A stretch of 56,978 bases of DNA from NCBI GenBank assembly GCA_000435075.1, contig FR890652.1:12440-69417 (forward strand), written 5' to 3'. The notes below the pieces were generated by a model, which saw nothing but the letters and a program-made list of their open reading frames with translations, was not told the DNA's origin and made no database searches. The translations under genes and the position numbers were made by a program. The DNA is from Bacteroides sp. CAG:770 (GTDB lineage: Bacteria > Bacteroidota > Bacteroidia > Bacteroidales > UBA932). Positions 1 to 8,539 of this stretch are shown here, piece after piece; within the stretch, counting starts at the first letter, position 1, and every line of letters starts with the position of its first letter.

Positions 1-573
1 GGCATTCCTTCAGAGCAGAAGTTCAAGGGACTTGGCGTGTCGGCTTGCGCTACGTGCGACGGTTTCTTCTATAGGAAGAAGGATGTTGCCGTAGTCGGCG
101 GGGGAGACACTGCATGTGAAGAAGCGACATATCTGGCTAACATCTGCAAGAAAGTATATATGATCGTGAGGAGGGATGTTTTCAGGGCTTCCAAGGCGAT
201 GCAGGAAAAAGTTCTGAACACTCCAAACATTGAAGTTCTGTGGAACTGCAACACTCAGGAGGTGCTCGGAGACGCGAACGGCGTTACCGGAGCTAGACTC
301 GTCAGAAAAGATGGTAAGGTTTTTGATATCAGCATTGACGGTTTCTTTCTCGGCATTGGCCATCATCCGAATGCGGATCTGTTCAAAGAGTGGATTCGTA
401 CTGATGAGAATGGCTATATAATCACTGAAGGAAAGTCTTCACGCACTTGTGTGGATGGCGTTTTCGCGGCGGGAGATGTGCAGGATCCTCATTACAGACA
501 GGCAATTACAGCAGCCGCCTCAGGTTGCAGGGCTGCCCTTGATGTGGAAAAATTCCTCAATAGCCTGAAGTAA
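1..573 (+). CDS. trxB: Thioredoxin reductase, 3-prime part (starts before the window)
   Basis: This is the C-terminal part of an NADPH-dependent thioredoxin reductase, a cytosolic flavoprotein that reduces thioredoxin. The frame is open from base 1, so the gene starts upstream and no start codon should be placed here. The redox-active CATC motif with the following D is at bases 46-60. A second Rossmann motif (VVGGGDTACEEA) for NADPH follows, and the FAD-binding end AAGDVQDPHYRQAITAAASG is near the C-terminus. All are typical of the ~310-residue low-molecular-weight TrxB family. bamD follows 58 bases downstream on the same strand. Identification is firm; only the N-terminal FAD domain is missing. 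Confidence 0.95.
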   Translation, partial: GIPSEQKFKGLGVSACATCDGFFYRKKDVAVVGGGDTACEEATYLANICKKVYMIVRRDVFRASKAMQEKVLNTPNIEVLWNCNTQEVLGDANGVTGARLVRKDGKVFDISIDGFFLGIGHHPNADLFKEWIRTDENGYIITEGKSSRTCVDGVFAAGDVQDPHYRQAITAAASGCRAALDVEKFLNSLK

Positions 574-631
574 TTGTGAAACGGACTTGGCCAGACGTGG
601 CCTGAAACCGGACAAGATAATTTATTAGAAT

Positions 632-1519
632 ATGAAAATAACAACTAAGGTAATTCTGGGAGTGTTCGCGGTATTGGCGGCTTCTTCATGCAAATCGCAG
701 TACGATACGCTGCTGTCCAGCAATGATGTGGACACCAAATACAAGGCGGCATTCGATTATTTCAATAAAGGAAAGTATCAGAAATCTGCTGCGCTGTTCG
801 AGTCAATGTCAGTGCTTACGGATGGTACGGAGCGTGACGACACTGTCCAGTATTACTGGGGCCTGAGCAACTACCGTTACAAGGACTATGTTACGGCAGA
901 GGCCAATTTCAACCGTTTCGTGAACAACTTCCCGAGAAGCCCGTTTGCTGAGGAGGCCAGATTCCTGAGAATAGACTGCCTGTACAAATCTACATACAGA
1001 TATGAACTCGACCAGGCACCGACAAAGGTTGCCATTGCTTCTATCAATGAATATGAGAAGGACTATGGCTCGAATCTCCACAAGGACGATTGTGATGCCA
1101 TGCTTAAGGACCTGAACGGAAGACTTGACAGAAAAGCATTCGAGGGAGCCCGCCTGTATTACAACATGGAGGACTATATGGCTGCCAGAGTCGCTTTCCG
1201 TAACACATTGAAGGCTAATTCGGAAAATATCTATCGTGAAGATATCCTGTATTACATTGCGAAATCTTCATACAAATATGCGCAGCTCAGTATCGCTTCC
1301 AAGCAGAGAGACCGTTATCTTACCTTCATGGACGACTATCTGAACTTCATGAGCGAGAATCCGCAGTCAAAGTATTCCAAGGAATTGAAGACTCTTTATA
1401 ATCGCGCCCAGAAGGTTCTCGGCCACTACACAGGCACCGATGAAGATGCCGATGTGAAGGAAAAGGTCTTCGAGAAAGAGAGGAAGGCTGCTGAGAAGGC
1501 CGACAAAAAATCCAGATAA
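632..1519 (+). CDS. bamD: Outer membrane assembly lipoprotein BamD
   Basis: The 295-residue protein has a lipoprotein signal peptide with the lipobox LAASSC (Cys20) and then TPR-like helical repeats rich in Y/A/F pairs (FDYFNKGKYQKSAALFE, YRYKDYVTAEANF). This is the layout of BamD/YfiO, the essential outer-membrane lipoprotein that works with BamA in beta-barrel insertion. BamA is encoded separately at 10949. The C-terminus ends in a charged Lys/Glu tail. In Bacteroidales genomes this gene usually lies just before the omega-like RNA polymerase gene, as here. No convincing promoter was seen in the 58-base gap after trxB. Confidence 0.88.
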   Translation: MKITTKVILGVFAVLAASSCKSQYDTLLSSNDVDTKYKAAFDYFNKGKYQKSAALFESMSVLTDGTERDDTVQYYWGLSNYRYKDYVTAEANFNRFVNNFPRSPFAEEARFLRIDCLYKSTYRYELDQAPTKVAIASINEYEKDYGSNLHKDDCDAMLKDLNGRLDRKAFEGARLYYNMEDYMAARVAFRNTLKANSENIYREDILYYIAKSSYKYAQLSIASKQRDRYLTFMDDYLNFMSENPQSKYSKELKTLYNRAQKVLGHYTGTDEDADVKEKVFEKERKAAEKADKKSR

Positions 1520-1632
1520 AAAAGTTTTGAAACAATCTTCGGCCGGCTTCAGTATATATTAAATGGAGGCCGATGATGGCAGAGGTTGCCATATGCCCGG
1601 CCGATTAGATGACAATTTAGAATAGTAAAAGA

Positions 1633-2007
1633 ATGGACAAGAAGAATGTACCTCAGAACACTATCACAAGGGATGTGAAGTATCTCGCTGCCCCTACAGG
1701 CAACATTTACGAGACAGTAGTTATTCTGTACAAGAGAGCTAACCAGATTGCCCTTGCTGAGAAGAAGGAACTTAACAAGAAACTTGAAGATTTCAAGAAC
1801 GACCGTGACTCGATGGACGAAGTATTCGAGAACCGCGAGCAGATCGAAATCTCAAAATACTATGAGAGACAGCCTAAGCCTGTTCTTGTTGCCGTTTCAG
1901 AGTTCGAAAATGATGAACTGACTTACAGGATGGCCAAGAACGAGTCTGCTTCTGAGGCTGCACAGCCGGAGGCTCCTGCCAAGAAACAGAAAAACGTCGA
2001 AGAGTAG
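1633..2007 (+). CDS. rpoZ: RNA polymerase omega/Rpb6-family subunit
   Basis: A small acidic 124-residue protein. The N-terminal half (residues about 10-60) has the pattern TGNIYETVVILYKRANQIA, which I recognise as the Bacteroidetes form of the omega/Rpb6 RNA polymerase subunit. The tail is low complexity (Ala, Glu, Gln, Pro). Omega promotes assembly of the beta-prime subunit. The neighbours support the call: bamD is upstream and recN is 16 bases downstream. In many relatives coaBC and a DUF4835 gene separate this gene from recN; here they are absent. Family assignment is by remembered pattern, so moderately sure. Confidence 0.72.
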   Translation: MDKKNVPQNTITRDVKYLAAPTGNIYETVVILYKRANQIALAEKKELNKKLEDFKNDRDSMDEVFENREQIEISKYYERQPKPVLVAVSEFENDELTYRMAKNESASEAAQPEAPAKKQKNVEE

Positions 2008-2023
2008 GCAATGATTTGCTGAT

Positions 2024-3715
2024 ATGCTCAAGGCACTTCATATAAAGAATTACGTTCTGATCGACTCGCTGGATATTGAATTTCCGGCGGGTCTCGTGAT
2101 TATTACGGGGCAGACCGGTGCCGGAAAGTCCATACTTCTCGGCGCGCTCTCTCTCGTAATGGGTTCACGTGCAGACTCTTCCGTAATCGGCGCCGCAGGG
2201 GACAACTGTGTCGTGGAAGCGGAATTCGAGGTCAATGATGAAGATGGTTCCTTGAGACAATATCTTGACGAAAACGAGATTGACTTCGACCCTGTCGATG
2301 GTAAAGGCCAATTGACAATCAGGCGTATCTTGAATTCCAACGGCAGGTCCCGTTCCTTCGTAAACGATTCGCCGGCACCTCTTAAGGTGTTGTCAATGCT
2401 GTCGTCACGTCTCATTGACATCCACTCCCAGCACGAGACTATGTTGCTGCGCGACAAGCAGTTCCAGATGTCGATGCTGGACCACTTCGCAGGCGACAGC
2501 GGACTGCTGCAGTCCTGCAGGACCAGATGGGAGCGCCTGACGGGATTGAAAAATGATCTTGATGAGGTCAATGCCAATCTGAGCCGGACCAATGCCGAGA
2601 AGGATTATAATCAGGCCCAGTTCGATAGACTTGATTCCGCTCACCTGAAAGACGGTGAACTGGAGGAACTGGAAACCGAGCAGAAGCAGCTTGCCAATGC
2701 TGAAGAAATCAAGTCGTCACTTTATCAGGTGGAAAACTATTTTTCACCATCGGGAGATGATGCCCAGGATGACAGGATATCGATAGACTCCATGCTTAAG
2801 GAATCTTCCAGGATTCTGGACAAGCTGTCGTCATATATCCCTTCAGTATCTGCACTTTCCGAGAGAATCGAGTCGGCAAGGCTGGAACTCGATGATGTCC
2901 TGTCGGAAGTGTCTGATTTGGAAGCAGGTACGGAAATTTCGGATGAAAGGTTACAGGAAGTGGAAGAAAGGTTGTCCTTGCTTTATGACCTTCTGAAAAA
3001 GTATTCCTGCACTCAGGTTTCCGAACTTATAGAACTGAGGGACAGGCTCTCTGAGTCTTTGGCTGACACCAGTGTGCTTGAGGCCAGAAAATCAGCCCTT
3101 GAAAAGGAAATTGCGGAGGCGGAGAAAGACTTGGCTGACGCATGTTCTGATTTGCATGACGCAAGGGCCAAGGCAGTGCCGGGTTTCTCTGAAAATATCT
3201 GTAACTCTATCCGTTCACTGGAACTTGAACGTGCACTGTTCGATGTGGTTCTGGAACCGGGAAAACCCGGACCGGACGGTTCGGACACCATCCTGTTCCG
3301 CTTCTCTTCTACCGGAAAGTCACCGGTGGACGTAGCAAAATGTGCATCAGGTGGTGAAATGTCGCGTATCATGCTGTGTCTCAAGGCGATGATGGCCCGC
3401 TACACGAATATGCCGTCAATGATTTTCGATGAAATCGATACCGGAGTCTCCGGTAGCGTCGCCGACAAGATGGGCTCCATGATTTGCTCAATGGGGGATT
3501 ATATGCAGGTCTTCGCCATCACTCATCTTCCTCAGGTTGCGGCCAAGGGTGATGCACATTATATCGTCACCAAAGAGTTTGACGGTGATAGAGCCATATC
3601 ATCTATCCGCAAGATTTCCGGAGAAAACAGGGTTATGGAAGTGGCCAGAATATTAAGTGGCTCCAGAGTTACCCCTGAAGCCATCGCAAATGCCAAATCT
3701 CTACTCGGCAAATAA
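2024..3715 (+). CDS. recN: DNA repair ATPase RecN
   Basis: A 563-residue SMC-like ATPase that acts at DNA double-strand breaks during recombinational repair. Walker A is GQTGAGKS at residues 29-36. The middle is a long coiled coil rich in Glu, Leu and Lys. The C-terminal part has the ABC signature (ASGGEMSR), Walker B (MIFDEIDTGVSG) and the ITHLPQVAAKGD switch region typical of RecN. The length matches the family (~550). The gene starts 16 bases after rpoZ and ends only 2 bases before the convergent ATPase gene at 3718, leaving no room for a separate terminator. Confidence 0.95.
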   Translation: MLKALHIKNYVLIDSLDIEFPAGLVIITGQTGAGKSILLGALSLVMGSRADSSVIGAAGDNCVVEAEFEVNDEDGSLRQYLDENEIDFDPVDGKGQLTIRRILNSNGRSRSFVNDSPAPLKVLSMLSSRLIDIHSQHETMLLRDKQFQMSMLDHFAGDSGLLQSCRTRWERLTGLKNDLDEVNANLSRTNAEKDYNQAQFDRLDSAHLKDGELEELETEQKQLANAEEIKSSLYQVENYFSPSGDDAQDDRISIDSMLKESSRILDKLSSYIPSVSALSERIESARLELDDVLSEVSDLEAGTEISDERLQEVEERLSLLYDLLKKYSCTQVSELIELRDRLSESLADTSVLEARKSALEKEIAEAEKDLADACSDLHDARAKAVPGFSENICNSIRSLELERALFDVVLEPGKPGPDGSDTILFRFSSTGKSPVDVAKCASGGEMSRIMLCLKAMMARYTNMPSMIFDEIDTGVSGSVADKMGSMICSMGDYMQVFAITHLPQVAAKGDAHYIVTKEFDGDRAISSIRKISGENRVMEVARILSGSRVTPEAIANAKSLLGK

Positions 3716-3717
3716 CC

Positions 3718-4866
3718 CTACCGCGTTCTCCATACGCGACGTTTAAGCCATAGCGCCAGAATCGGATCCGATATTTCGAGTTTTTTGGGTGCTGTCAATG
3801 TTATCAGGTCTTTTTCCGTCAATGCCTTTTTTAGTCTTGAAATGTTCGCAGCTGTTCCAAGTTGGTAGTTGTTAAGTATTTCGCTTCTTGTAAAACCAGT
3901 AGTGACGCCATCTGTCAATGCTCGCAAAAAATTCATCTGATATGACGACAGGCTTTCCGTCTGCTGTATGAACAGTGGTTCGCAAGCGTCAAGCATGTGG
4001 TCAATGCCGTATTCGACGTCTTCTTTCGTAGCTTGGAAATCAGTCCGCAGCCATACCAGCCAGGATAGTTGTTGAACATAAGATGAATACCGGTCCGTAA
4101 CAGTACATATTTCAGTCGCCAGTTCAGGTGAGATTTCCTTTCCTGTTACGTTAAACCTGCCACATATATATTCGACCCAATCCGCTTCAGAGATTTTGTT
4201 CAGATATAATAAGTCTCCGAATCTGTAGAATGGATGGCTTTGGCTCTGAAACATTGTTTCCATCATATGCTTTTTGCTCCCATACAGGCAATATGACACA
4301 TTGCTCTGGAGTTGCCAGATGCCGCGCAGCTTTTTCTGAAATGTGAGAGAATCCGGGAAATCAGCAATCTGCTGGAATTCATCGATACAGATTACGATTT
4401 TGATACCTTTCTGTTTTGCTATTGTCTCCGGCAACTGAAGGATATCTTCAGTTACAGTAGTGGAGTTGTTATATTCCAATGCGATTGAAAACTCCGAAAG
4501 AGGGTCCTGCCCGATGCTTATTTTCGGAACGAATCGGCTGAGAAAGGTTTTGGCGTTTTCCATCCATTCCTCCCATTTGGAGGATGTGGCTCGCACGACT
4601 GCAGTTGCAAAGGCGTTTATGAAATCGTGTTCCGACCTGCAACTGAAGGCATCAATTTTAGCTATTTTCAATGACTCGCTCTCCACCAAGGAACAGACTT
4701 TTTCCACCAATGAGGTCTTGCCCATCCTTCTCGGCGAGATCAATATGGTATTCACTCCGTATAAGAAGTTCATTTTTAGACGGTTAGTTTCTTCTTTCCT
4801 GTCTGTAAACGTGTTCCCTTCGACGCGCACGCCGAATACAAATGGTATCTCATTTTCGTTAGCCAT
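3718..4866 (-). CDS. AAA-type ATPase (archaeal-ATPase-like, with C-terminal winged helix)
   Basis: A 382-residue protein using the ATG at 4866. An in-frame ATG at 4929 would add 21 residues but lies inside the inverted repeat and upstream of the likely promoter. The N-terminal part has FGVRVEGNTFTDRKEE then Walker A (SPRRMGKTSL, about residue 44), Walker B (IVICIDEFQQI) and a sensor-like YGSKKHMME. The C-terminal 60 residues look like a winged helix (FTRSEILNNYQLGTAANISRLKKALTEK). This matches the ATPase_2/KAP-like stand-alone ATPases that are common and often multi-copy in Bacteroidetes, whose function is largely unknown. Its codon use is more AT-rich than the flanking housekeeping genes, so acquisition is possible. 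Confidence 0.75.
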   Translation of the reverse strand: MANENEIPFVFGVRVEGNTFTDRKEETNRLKMNFLYGVNTILISPRRMGKTSLVEKVCSLVESESLKIAKIDAFSCRSEHDFINAFATAVVRATSSKWEEWMENAKTFLSRFVPKISIGQDPLSEFSIALEYNNSTTVTEDILQLPETIAKQKGIKIVICIDEFQQIADFPDSLTFQKKLRGIWQLQSNVSYCLYGSKKHMMETMFQSQSHPFYRFGDLLYLNKISEADWVEYICGRFNVTGKEISPELATEICTVTDRYSSYVQQLSWLVWLRTDFQATKEDVEYGIDHMLDACEPLFIQQTESLSSYQMNFLRALTDGVTTGFTRSEILNNYQLGTAANISRLKKALTEKDLITLTAPKKLEISDPILALWLKRRVWRTR

Positions 4867-4883
4867 AGCCTCTACGTTTTCTG

Positions 4884-4914
4884 CAAAGATATACAATCCT
4901 CCGAAATTTAACAA
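4884..4914 (-). promoter_or_regulatory. Promoter of the ATPase gene
   Basis: On the minus strand TATCTTTG (plus coordinates 4884-4891) fits the Bacteroidetes -7 box. A TTG at 4912-4914 stands 20 bases upstream as the -33 element. The -33 element lies inside one arm of the inverted repeat at 4899-4947. The predicted transcript would start near 4877, leaving only about 10 bases before the ATG at 4866. Confidence 0.55.
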
Positions 4915-4947
4915 ACATGTTTTAAACAAGGTTGTTAAATTTCGGAG
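4899..4947. repeat. 16-bp perfect inverted repeat (candidate operator or terminator)
   Basis: The arms CTCCGAAATTTAACAA (4899-4914) and its exact complement TTGTTAAATTTCGGAG (4932-4947) flank a 17-base spacer. The repeat lies between the stop of the LysM gene (4966) and the ATPase start (4866), both on the minus strand, and overlaps the ATPase -33 element. It has no T-tract on either side, so an operator is more likely than an intrinsic terminator, but a transcript hairpin ending the LysM operon is also possible. Confidence 0.8.
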
Positions 4948-4965
4948 TCCAAGTAGAGATGATTG

Positions 4966-6678
4966 TTATTTCTTTACAATTCGGATTGAGTAGTCCGGTC
5001 CATAGACGATGCGTCGCACTCCCTCATTGACATAACCCCCGTTGCCAAGTTCTCTGAAAAGGAAATCCGTCTGCATCATCGCAGTATTGCCCATTCTGGC
5101 GACATTCTCCATCCATTTCTTGCCGTAAGTTGACTTCATCTTGATGAAGAAGTAGGCGAGGTCATATCCCTGAAAAGAGAACTGTGTGGGTTCCGTGTTG
5201 TAGAGCGCACGGTATTCCATGAGGAAATGACGGACCTCAGGAGATTCATAATCAATGAAATATGATGTCGATACCCTTGCCTTCAGGTTGTGGAGATTTT
5301 CAATGTCGATAGTCTCGAATGAACGGATCTTGGACGGGCTGTAAAGCACCACGTTATATTTTTTATAGACCAGCATGTCGAGGTTGCGCACGGCATCATT
5401 GACAAAGGCCTCGCTCTCGGAATTGATGATGACTCGGTTGGTTCCGGTTTTTGTCATCAACGCCGCAATTGCATTGGCCGCGTGTCTTCCTTCCAGAATA
5501 TTGTACGAGTATCTTGCGCAGGAGAGTGATGCGTCGCTGATGACTTCATTCATCAATGTTACCGAAGCATTTGTTGCTGCACTTTTCTCGCTGATTACCA
5601 GTACTTTGTCTCCAGAGTGGGTTTCGCTCTTAAGCCATTTCACCAGGTCTCTGTATTGTGTACCCTGTGAGGTCGGAGCCTGGATCATGTTACTGTGTGA
5701 CTGGGCCAGACCGGCTGTCCTGTGGTCGAGAGGGGAGATGACGTAAGTTCCTTCCGGGGCGATTGCCAATGTCTTTGAAACTGCATCTGAATTGACAGGG
5801 CCGATGGAAAAATCGCTTGCACTCAACCTGTCTGAAGTTACGGGAATGTTCGTGCCTGAGACATCATAGACACTAAGGTCGGTACTTATGCCTTCTTTGC
5901 TCAAGTCCTTGACAGCCAGAAGGACACCGCTGTAGAAATCCATATTGCTCTCGCTCGGACTGCTTGTCGAAGCCTTCATCGGCAACATCAGCAGGGCATT
6001 GACAGTAGCATTGGAAAACTTCAGATTCCATGAATTTGCCTTCTCTTCTTGGACTGTCTCGTGTGGTGTTTCTGCCTTTTCCGTCTTTACGGGTACTGTC
6101 TCGTGTGTCGCGTGGCTGTACTTTTTGGACGCCACCATTTCATTGACCTTTTCAGCGGAAGGAATGCGTATTTTCTGGCGGCTCTTGAGTTTCGAACTTG
6201 AAAGACCGTTGTAGGCCATGAGAATGTCTTTCGGAACCGAATACTTGAATGCGATATCTTCAATGTCTTCGTACCATTTTGCCACGTGGATCGTGTAGTC
6301 GTCCTTCTTCTTCTGGTCTGCCTGTCTGTTATCCTGGTTCTTGGTGTCGGCAGGTTTTGCGGCGGTTTCCTGTTTTGCGGCAGTGCCGGTGACAGGAATC
6401 AGCAGTATGGTATTCTTCTTAAGGCCTTCCGTCTGGAGATGGCTCTCCGGATTTGCCTTGCAGATATCATCGACAGTAACCCCGTACGCCTTGGCGATGG
6501 AGAACAATGTCTGTTTTTCCATCACGACATGAGACCAGTATAATTTCCCGTCTCCGCCTCTGACCTTTTCCTTGGAAACTGTTACTGGTGTCTGCACATA
6601 AGTCTGTGCAGCAGAGTAGTTTGCTGCTGTAAGGCTGAGCACGCACACGGCGGCTGATATGATTGTCTTTTTATTCAT
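4966..6678 (-). CDS. LysM-domain protein with periplasmic substrate-binding-like domain
   Basis: A 570-residue secreted protein with a cleavable signal peptide (ends SAAQ, about residue 25). Two LysM modules follow: one near residues 52-95 (HVVMEKQTLFSIAKAYGVTVDDICKANP) and a second near 128-172 (YTIHVAKWYEDIEDIAFKYSVPKDILMAYNG), which should bind peptidoglycan glycan chains. The C-terminal ~330 residues resemble periplasmic amino-acid-binding (LivJ-like) folds (NALLMLPMK, MDFYSGVLLAVKDL, YVISPLDH, FSFQGYDLAYFF). Such fusions are frequent in Bacteroidetes; the ligand is unknown. It lies 5 bases after the glycosyltransferase gene and is probably in one transcript with it. Confidence 0.78.
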   Translation of the reverse strand: MNKKTIISAAVCVLSLTAANYSAAQTYVQTPVTVSKEKVRGGDGKLYWSHVVMEKQTLFSIAKAYGVTVDDICKANPESHLQTEGLKKNTILLIPVTGTAAKQETAAKPADTKNQDNRQADQKKKDDYTIHVAKWYEDIEDIAFKYSVPKDILMAYNGLSSSKLKSRQKIRIPSAEKVNEMVASKKYSHATHETVPVKTEKAETPHETVQEEKANSWNLKFSNATVNALLMLPMKASTSSPSESNMDFYSGVLLAVKDLSKEGISTDLSVYDVSGTNIPVTSDRLSASDFSIGPVNSDAVSKTLAIAPEGTYVISPLDHRTAGLAQSHSNMIQAPTSQGTQYRDLVKWLKSETHSGDKVLVISEKSAATNASVTLMNEVISDASLSCARYSYNILEGRHAANAIAALMTKTGTNRVIINSESEAFVNDAVRNLDMLVYKKYNVVLYSPSKIRSFETIDIENLHNLKARVSTSYFIDYESPEVRHFLMEYRALYNTEPTQFSFQGYDLAYFFIKMKSTYGKKWMENVARMGNTAMMQTDFLFRELGNGGYVNEGVRRIVYGPDYSIRIVKK

Positions 6679-6683
6679 TTCGT

Positions 6684-7805
6684 CTATATTTTTTCAGCGA
6701 AACCGAGCAGAGTCCTGCTGAATGAAGACCATGACAGTCTCTTCTTCTCCGCCCTGATCCTGTCTATGCAACTTTCCCGTATGATAGGATCTCCGAAGTA
6801 CCTGACTATTTCTTTCCGTATGCATTCAGGAGTCACTTCATCAGCGACAATTCCCGTTCCGGTATCCCCGATGGTGCTTTTCAGTCCTCCCACATCAGTG
6901 ACGATCATCGGTACTTCGAAATGATATGACACTGAACTGATTCCGCTTTGGGTCGCGCTTCTGTACGGAAGCACAGTCACGTCCGCGGCTGAAAAATAAT
7001 CCTTGACTTCCGAATCCTTTATATATTTCGGGAAGATATGGATACGGTCTTTTCCTTCGATGGTGTCAATGATTTTTTGATATGGTTCGAATGAACCGTA
7101 TGGCTCACCTGCAATGATGAGCTGATAGCTGTCATCCAGATTCTTGAATGCCTCGAGAAGGATATCAAGCCCTTTGTATTGTCTTATGAGGCCGAAGAAA
7201 AGAATGTTCTTTTTTCCCGGCTGCAGCCCAAGCTGTCTTTCCGCGTCCTCTCTTTTCAGTTTTGCTCCGAAATGCGAGTAGAGCGGATGCTGTTTCATTA
7301 CGTATTTGGCATCGGGCTTCATTTCCAGCAAGTCCGACGTCACTGCGTCGCACATGGTGACGAAGCCGTCGCATCCTGCCAGAAAATATTTTGTAAAAGG
7401 AGTGTCGAAAAACCGCTCTTCATGAGGAATGACATTGTCAAGTATTCCTATCACCTTGCACCCTTTGCCTGCATGTCTGGCGACATATCCCAGTGAAGGG
7501 GCGAAATATGACATCCAGTATCTCATTATGAGGATGTCCGGCTTCCATTCGCGGATAGCTTTGGCTGTCCGTATCCATGAAAGCGGGTTGGCAGTGTCCA
7601 GCAGGGCTGTGGATTCCACAGGCATTGCTTCATCGTCGGGTGTTACGTACTGTGTCTTACCCGGGAAAAGGAAATCCGGATACTGTCTCGTGAAGTTGAA
7701 GGCACGGACATTATCAGATTTGCCCAGTTCATTGTACAATGCTGCATTGAACTGGGCAATTCCTCCTCTGAAAGGATAAAAGCACGATAGAATCGCGATT
7801 TTCAC
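6684..7805 (-). CDS. Glycosyltransferase, GT4-like (group 1)
   Basis: A 373-residue GT-B fold enzyme. The N-terminus begins MKIAILSCFYPFRGGIAQF, the usual glycine loop of GT4 enzymes. The C-terminal domain has NILFFGLIRQYKGLDILLEAF and then SAADVTVLPYRSATQSGISSVSYHFEVP, the nucleotide-sugar binding region. It probably transfers a sugar from a nucleotide-sugar donor to a cell-surface glycan; donor and acceptor cannot be told. It sits between the OmpH-like gene (18-base gap) and the LysM gene (5-base gap), suggesting one envelope operon. Confidence 0.85.
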   Translation of the reverse strand: MKIAILSCFYPFRGGIAQFNAALYNELGKSDNVRAFNFTRQYPDFLFPGKTQYVTPDDEAMPVESTALLDTANPLSWIRTAKAIREWKPDILIMRYWMSYFAPSLGYVARHAGKGCKVIGILDNVIPHEERFFDTPFTKYFLAGCDGFVTMCDAVTSDLLEMKPDAKYVMKQHPLYSHFGAKLKREDAERQLGLQPGKKNILFFGLIRQYKGLDILLEAFKNLDDSYQLIIAGEPYGSFEPYQKIIDTIEGKDRIHIFPKYIKDSEVKDYFSAADVTVLPYRSATQSGISSVSYHFEVPMIVTDVGGLKSTIGDTGTGIVADEVTPECIRKEIVRYFGDPIIRESCIDRIRAEKKRLSWSSFSRTLLGFAEKI

Positions 7806-7823
7806 GATCGTCTATGTTTAGTA

Positions 7824-8471
7824 TTATTTGGAATCGTCCTTCTTGGAGCTTCCTGAATTCTTTGATTTATCCTTTACGTAAGACTCGTTGAGCTTTACGA
7901 TGATGTCTTCTGTTACATCGAGGCTGCTGTCCCCGGCTGCTACCGGAGCAGGAAGGATGTCTCCCTGAGTTGCGAGAATCATCGCGTAGTGGTTCTCAGC
8001 CGCATATGCGTCGAGGAACTTCTTGATGGCGTCACCGATGTTGTTCATCATAACCTGCTGCTCTTCAGCGATTTCCTGGTTCTTCTGATTTGCGAAGTTA
8101 TTGAAATCGTTTCTCTGCTGCTCGAGTTTCTCGCCCTGAACCTCAGCGACTGAGCGTGTGATGAGACCTTTGTTAATCTTCTCCTGGAAAGAATTTACAT
8201 CATTCTGAAGCTTGTTTCCACGTCTGTTGACTTCTTCCTGAATTCCCTGTGCCTTGGACTCAACTACTGATCTGAGGTCATTGGCCATGTCGTACTCGCT
8301 GAGTACTTTGTCAAGATTGAAATAAACAATCGCTCCGCTTTCTGCTGCAACTGCGCTATCTGTTCCTGCCTCTCCCTTCGCTCCTGATTTTCTGTCAGAA
8401 AAGTTTACGATTGCGAGCGCTGCCACAGCAACAAGAGCTATGACGCTGAGAATTAATGGTGTGTTCTTCAT
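7824..8471 (-). CDS. OmpH/Skp-family periplasmic chaperone-like protein (copy 1)
   Basis: A 215-residue protein with an N-terminal hydrophobic segment (residues 6-24) that may be a signal anchor, then the Skp-like start IVYFNLDKVLSEYDMANDL and a long Gln/Glu/Asn-rich coiled coil (residues ~75-145). The C-terminal part has YAMILATQGDILPA, as in OmpH proteins, followed by a Lys/Ser-rich tail. Skp-family proteins hold unfolded outer-membrane proteins in the periplasm. A second, more typical member follows bamA at 13589. It is the first gene of the minus-strand envelope group. Confidence 0.8.
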   Translation of the reverse strand: MKNTPLILSVIALVAVAALAIVNFSDRKSGAKGEAGTDSAVAAESGAIVYFNLDKVLSEYDMANDLRSVVESKAQGIQEEVNRRGNKLQNDVNSFQEKINKGLITRSVAEVQGEKLEQQRNDFNNFANQKNQEIAEEQQVMMNNIGDAIKKFLDAYAAENHYAMILATQGDILPAPVAAGDSSLDVTEDIIVKLNESYVKDKSKNSGSSKKDDSK

Positions 8472-8505
8472 TGTTATTTAAAAATTAATATTTGCTATAA
8501 ATTCC

Positions 8506-8539
8506 GCCGTCTGGAAGACGGCATAATGACGCAAAGTTA
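8506..8539 (-). promoter_or_regulatory. Promoter-like -7 box and leader hairpin before ompH copy 1
   Basis: On the minus strand TAACTTTG (8532-8539) fits TAnnTTTG and directly abuts the pdxJ stop codon. No good -33 element is visible. Just downstream, GCCGTC/GACGGC (8506-8522, loop of 5) forms a short hairpin that could end the pdxJ transcript or sit in the ompH leader. Confidence 0.4.
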
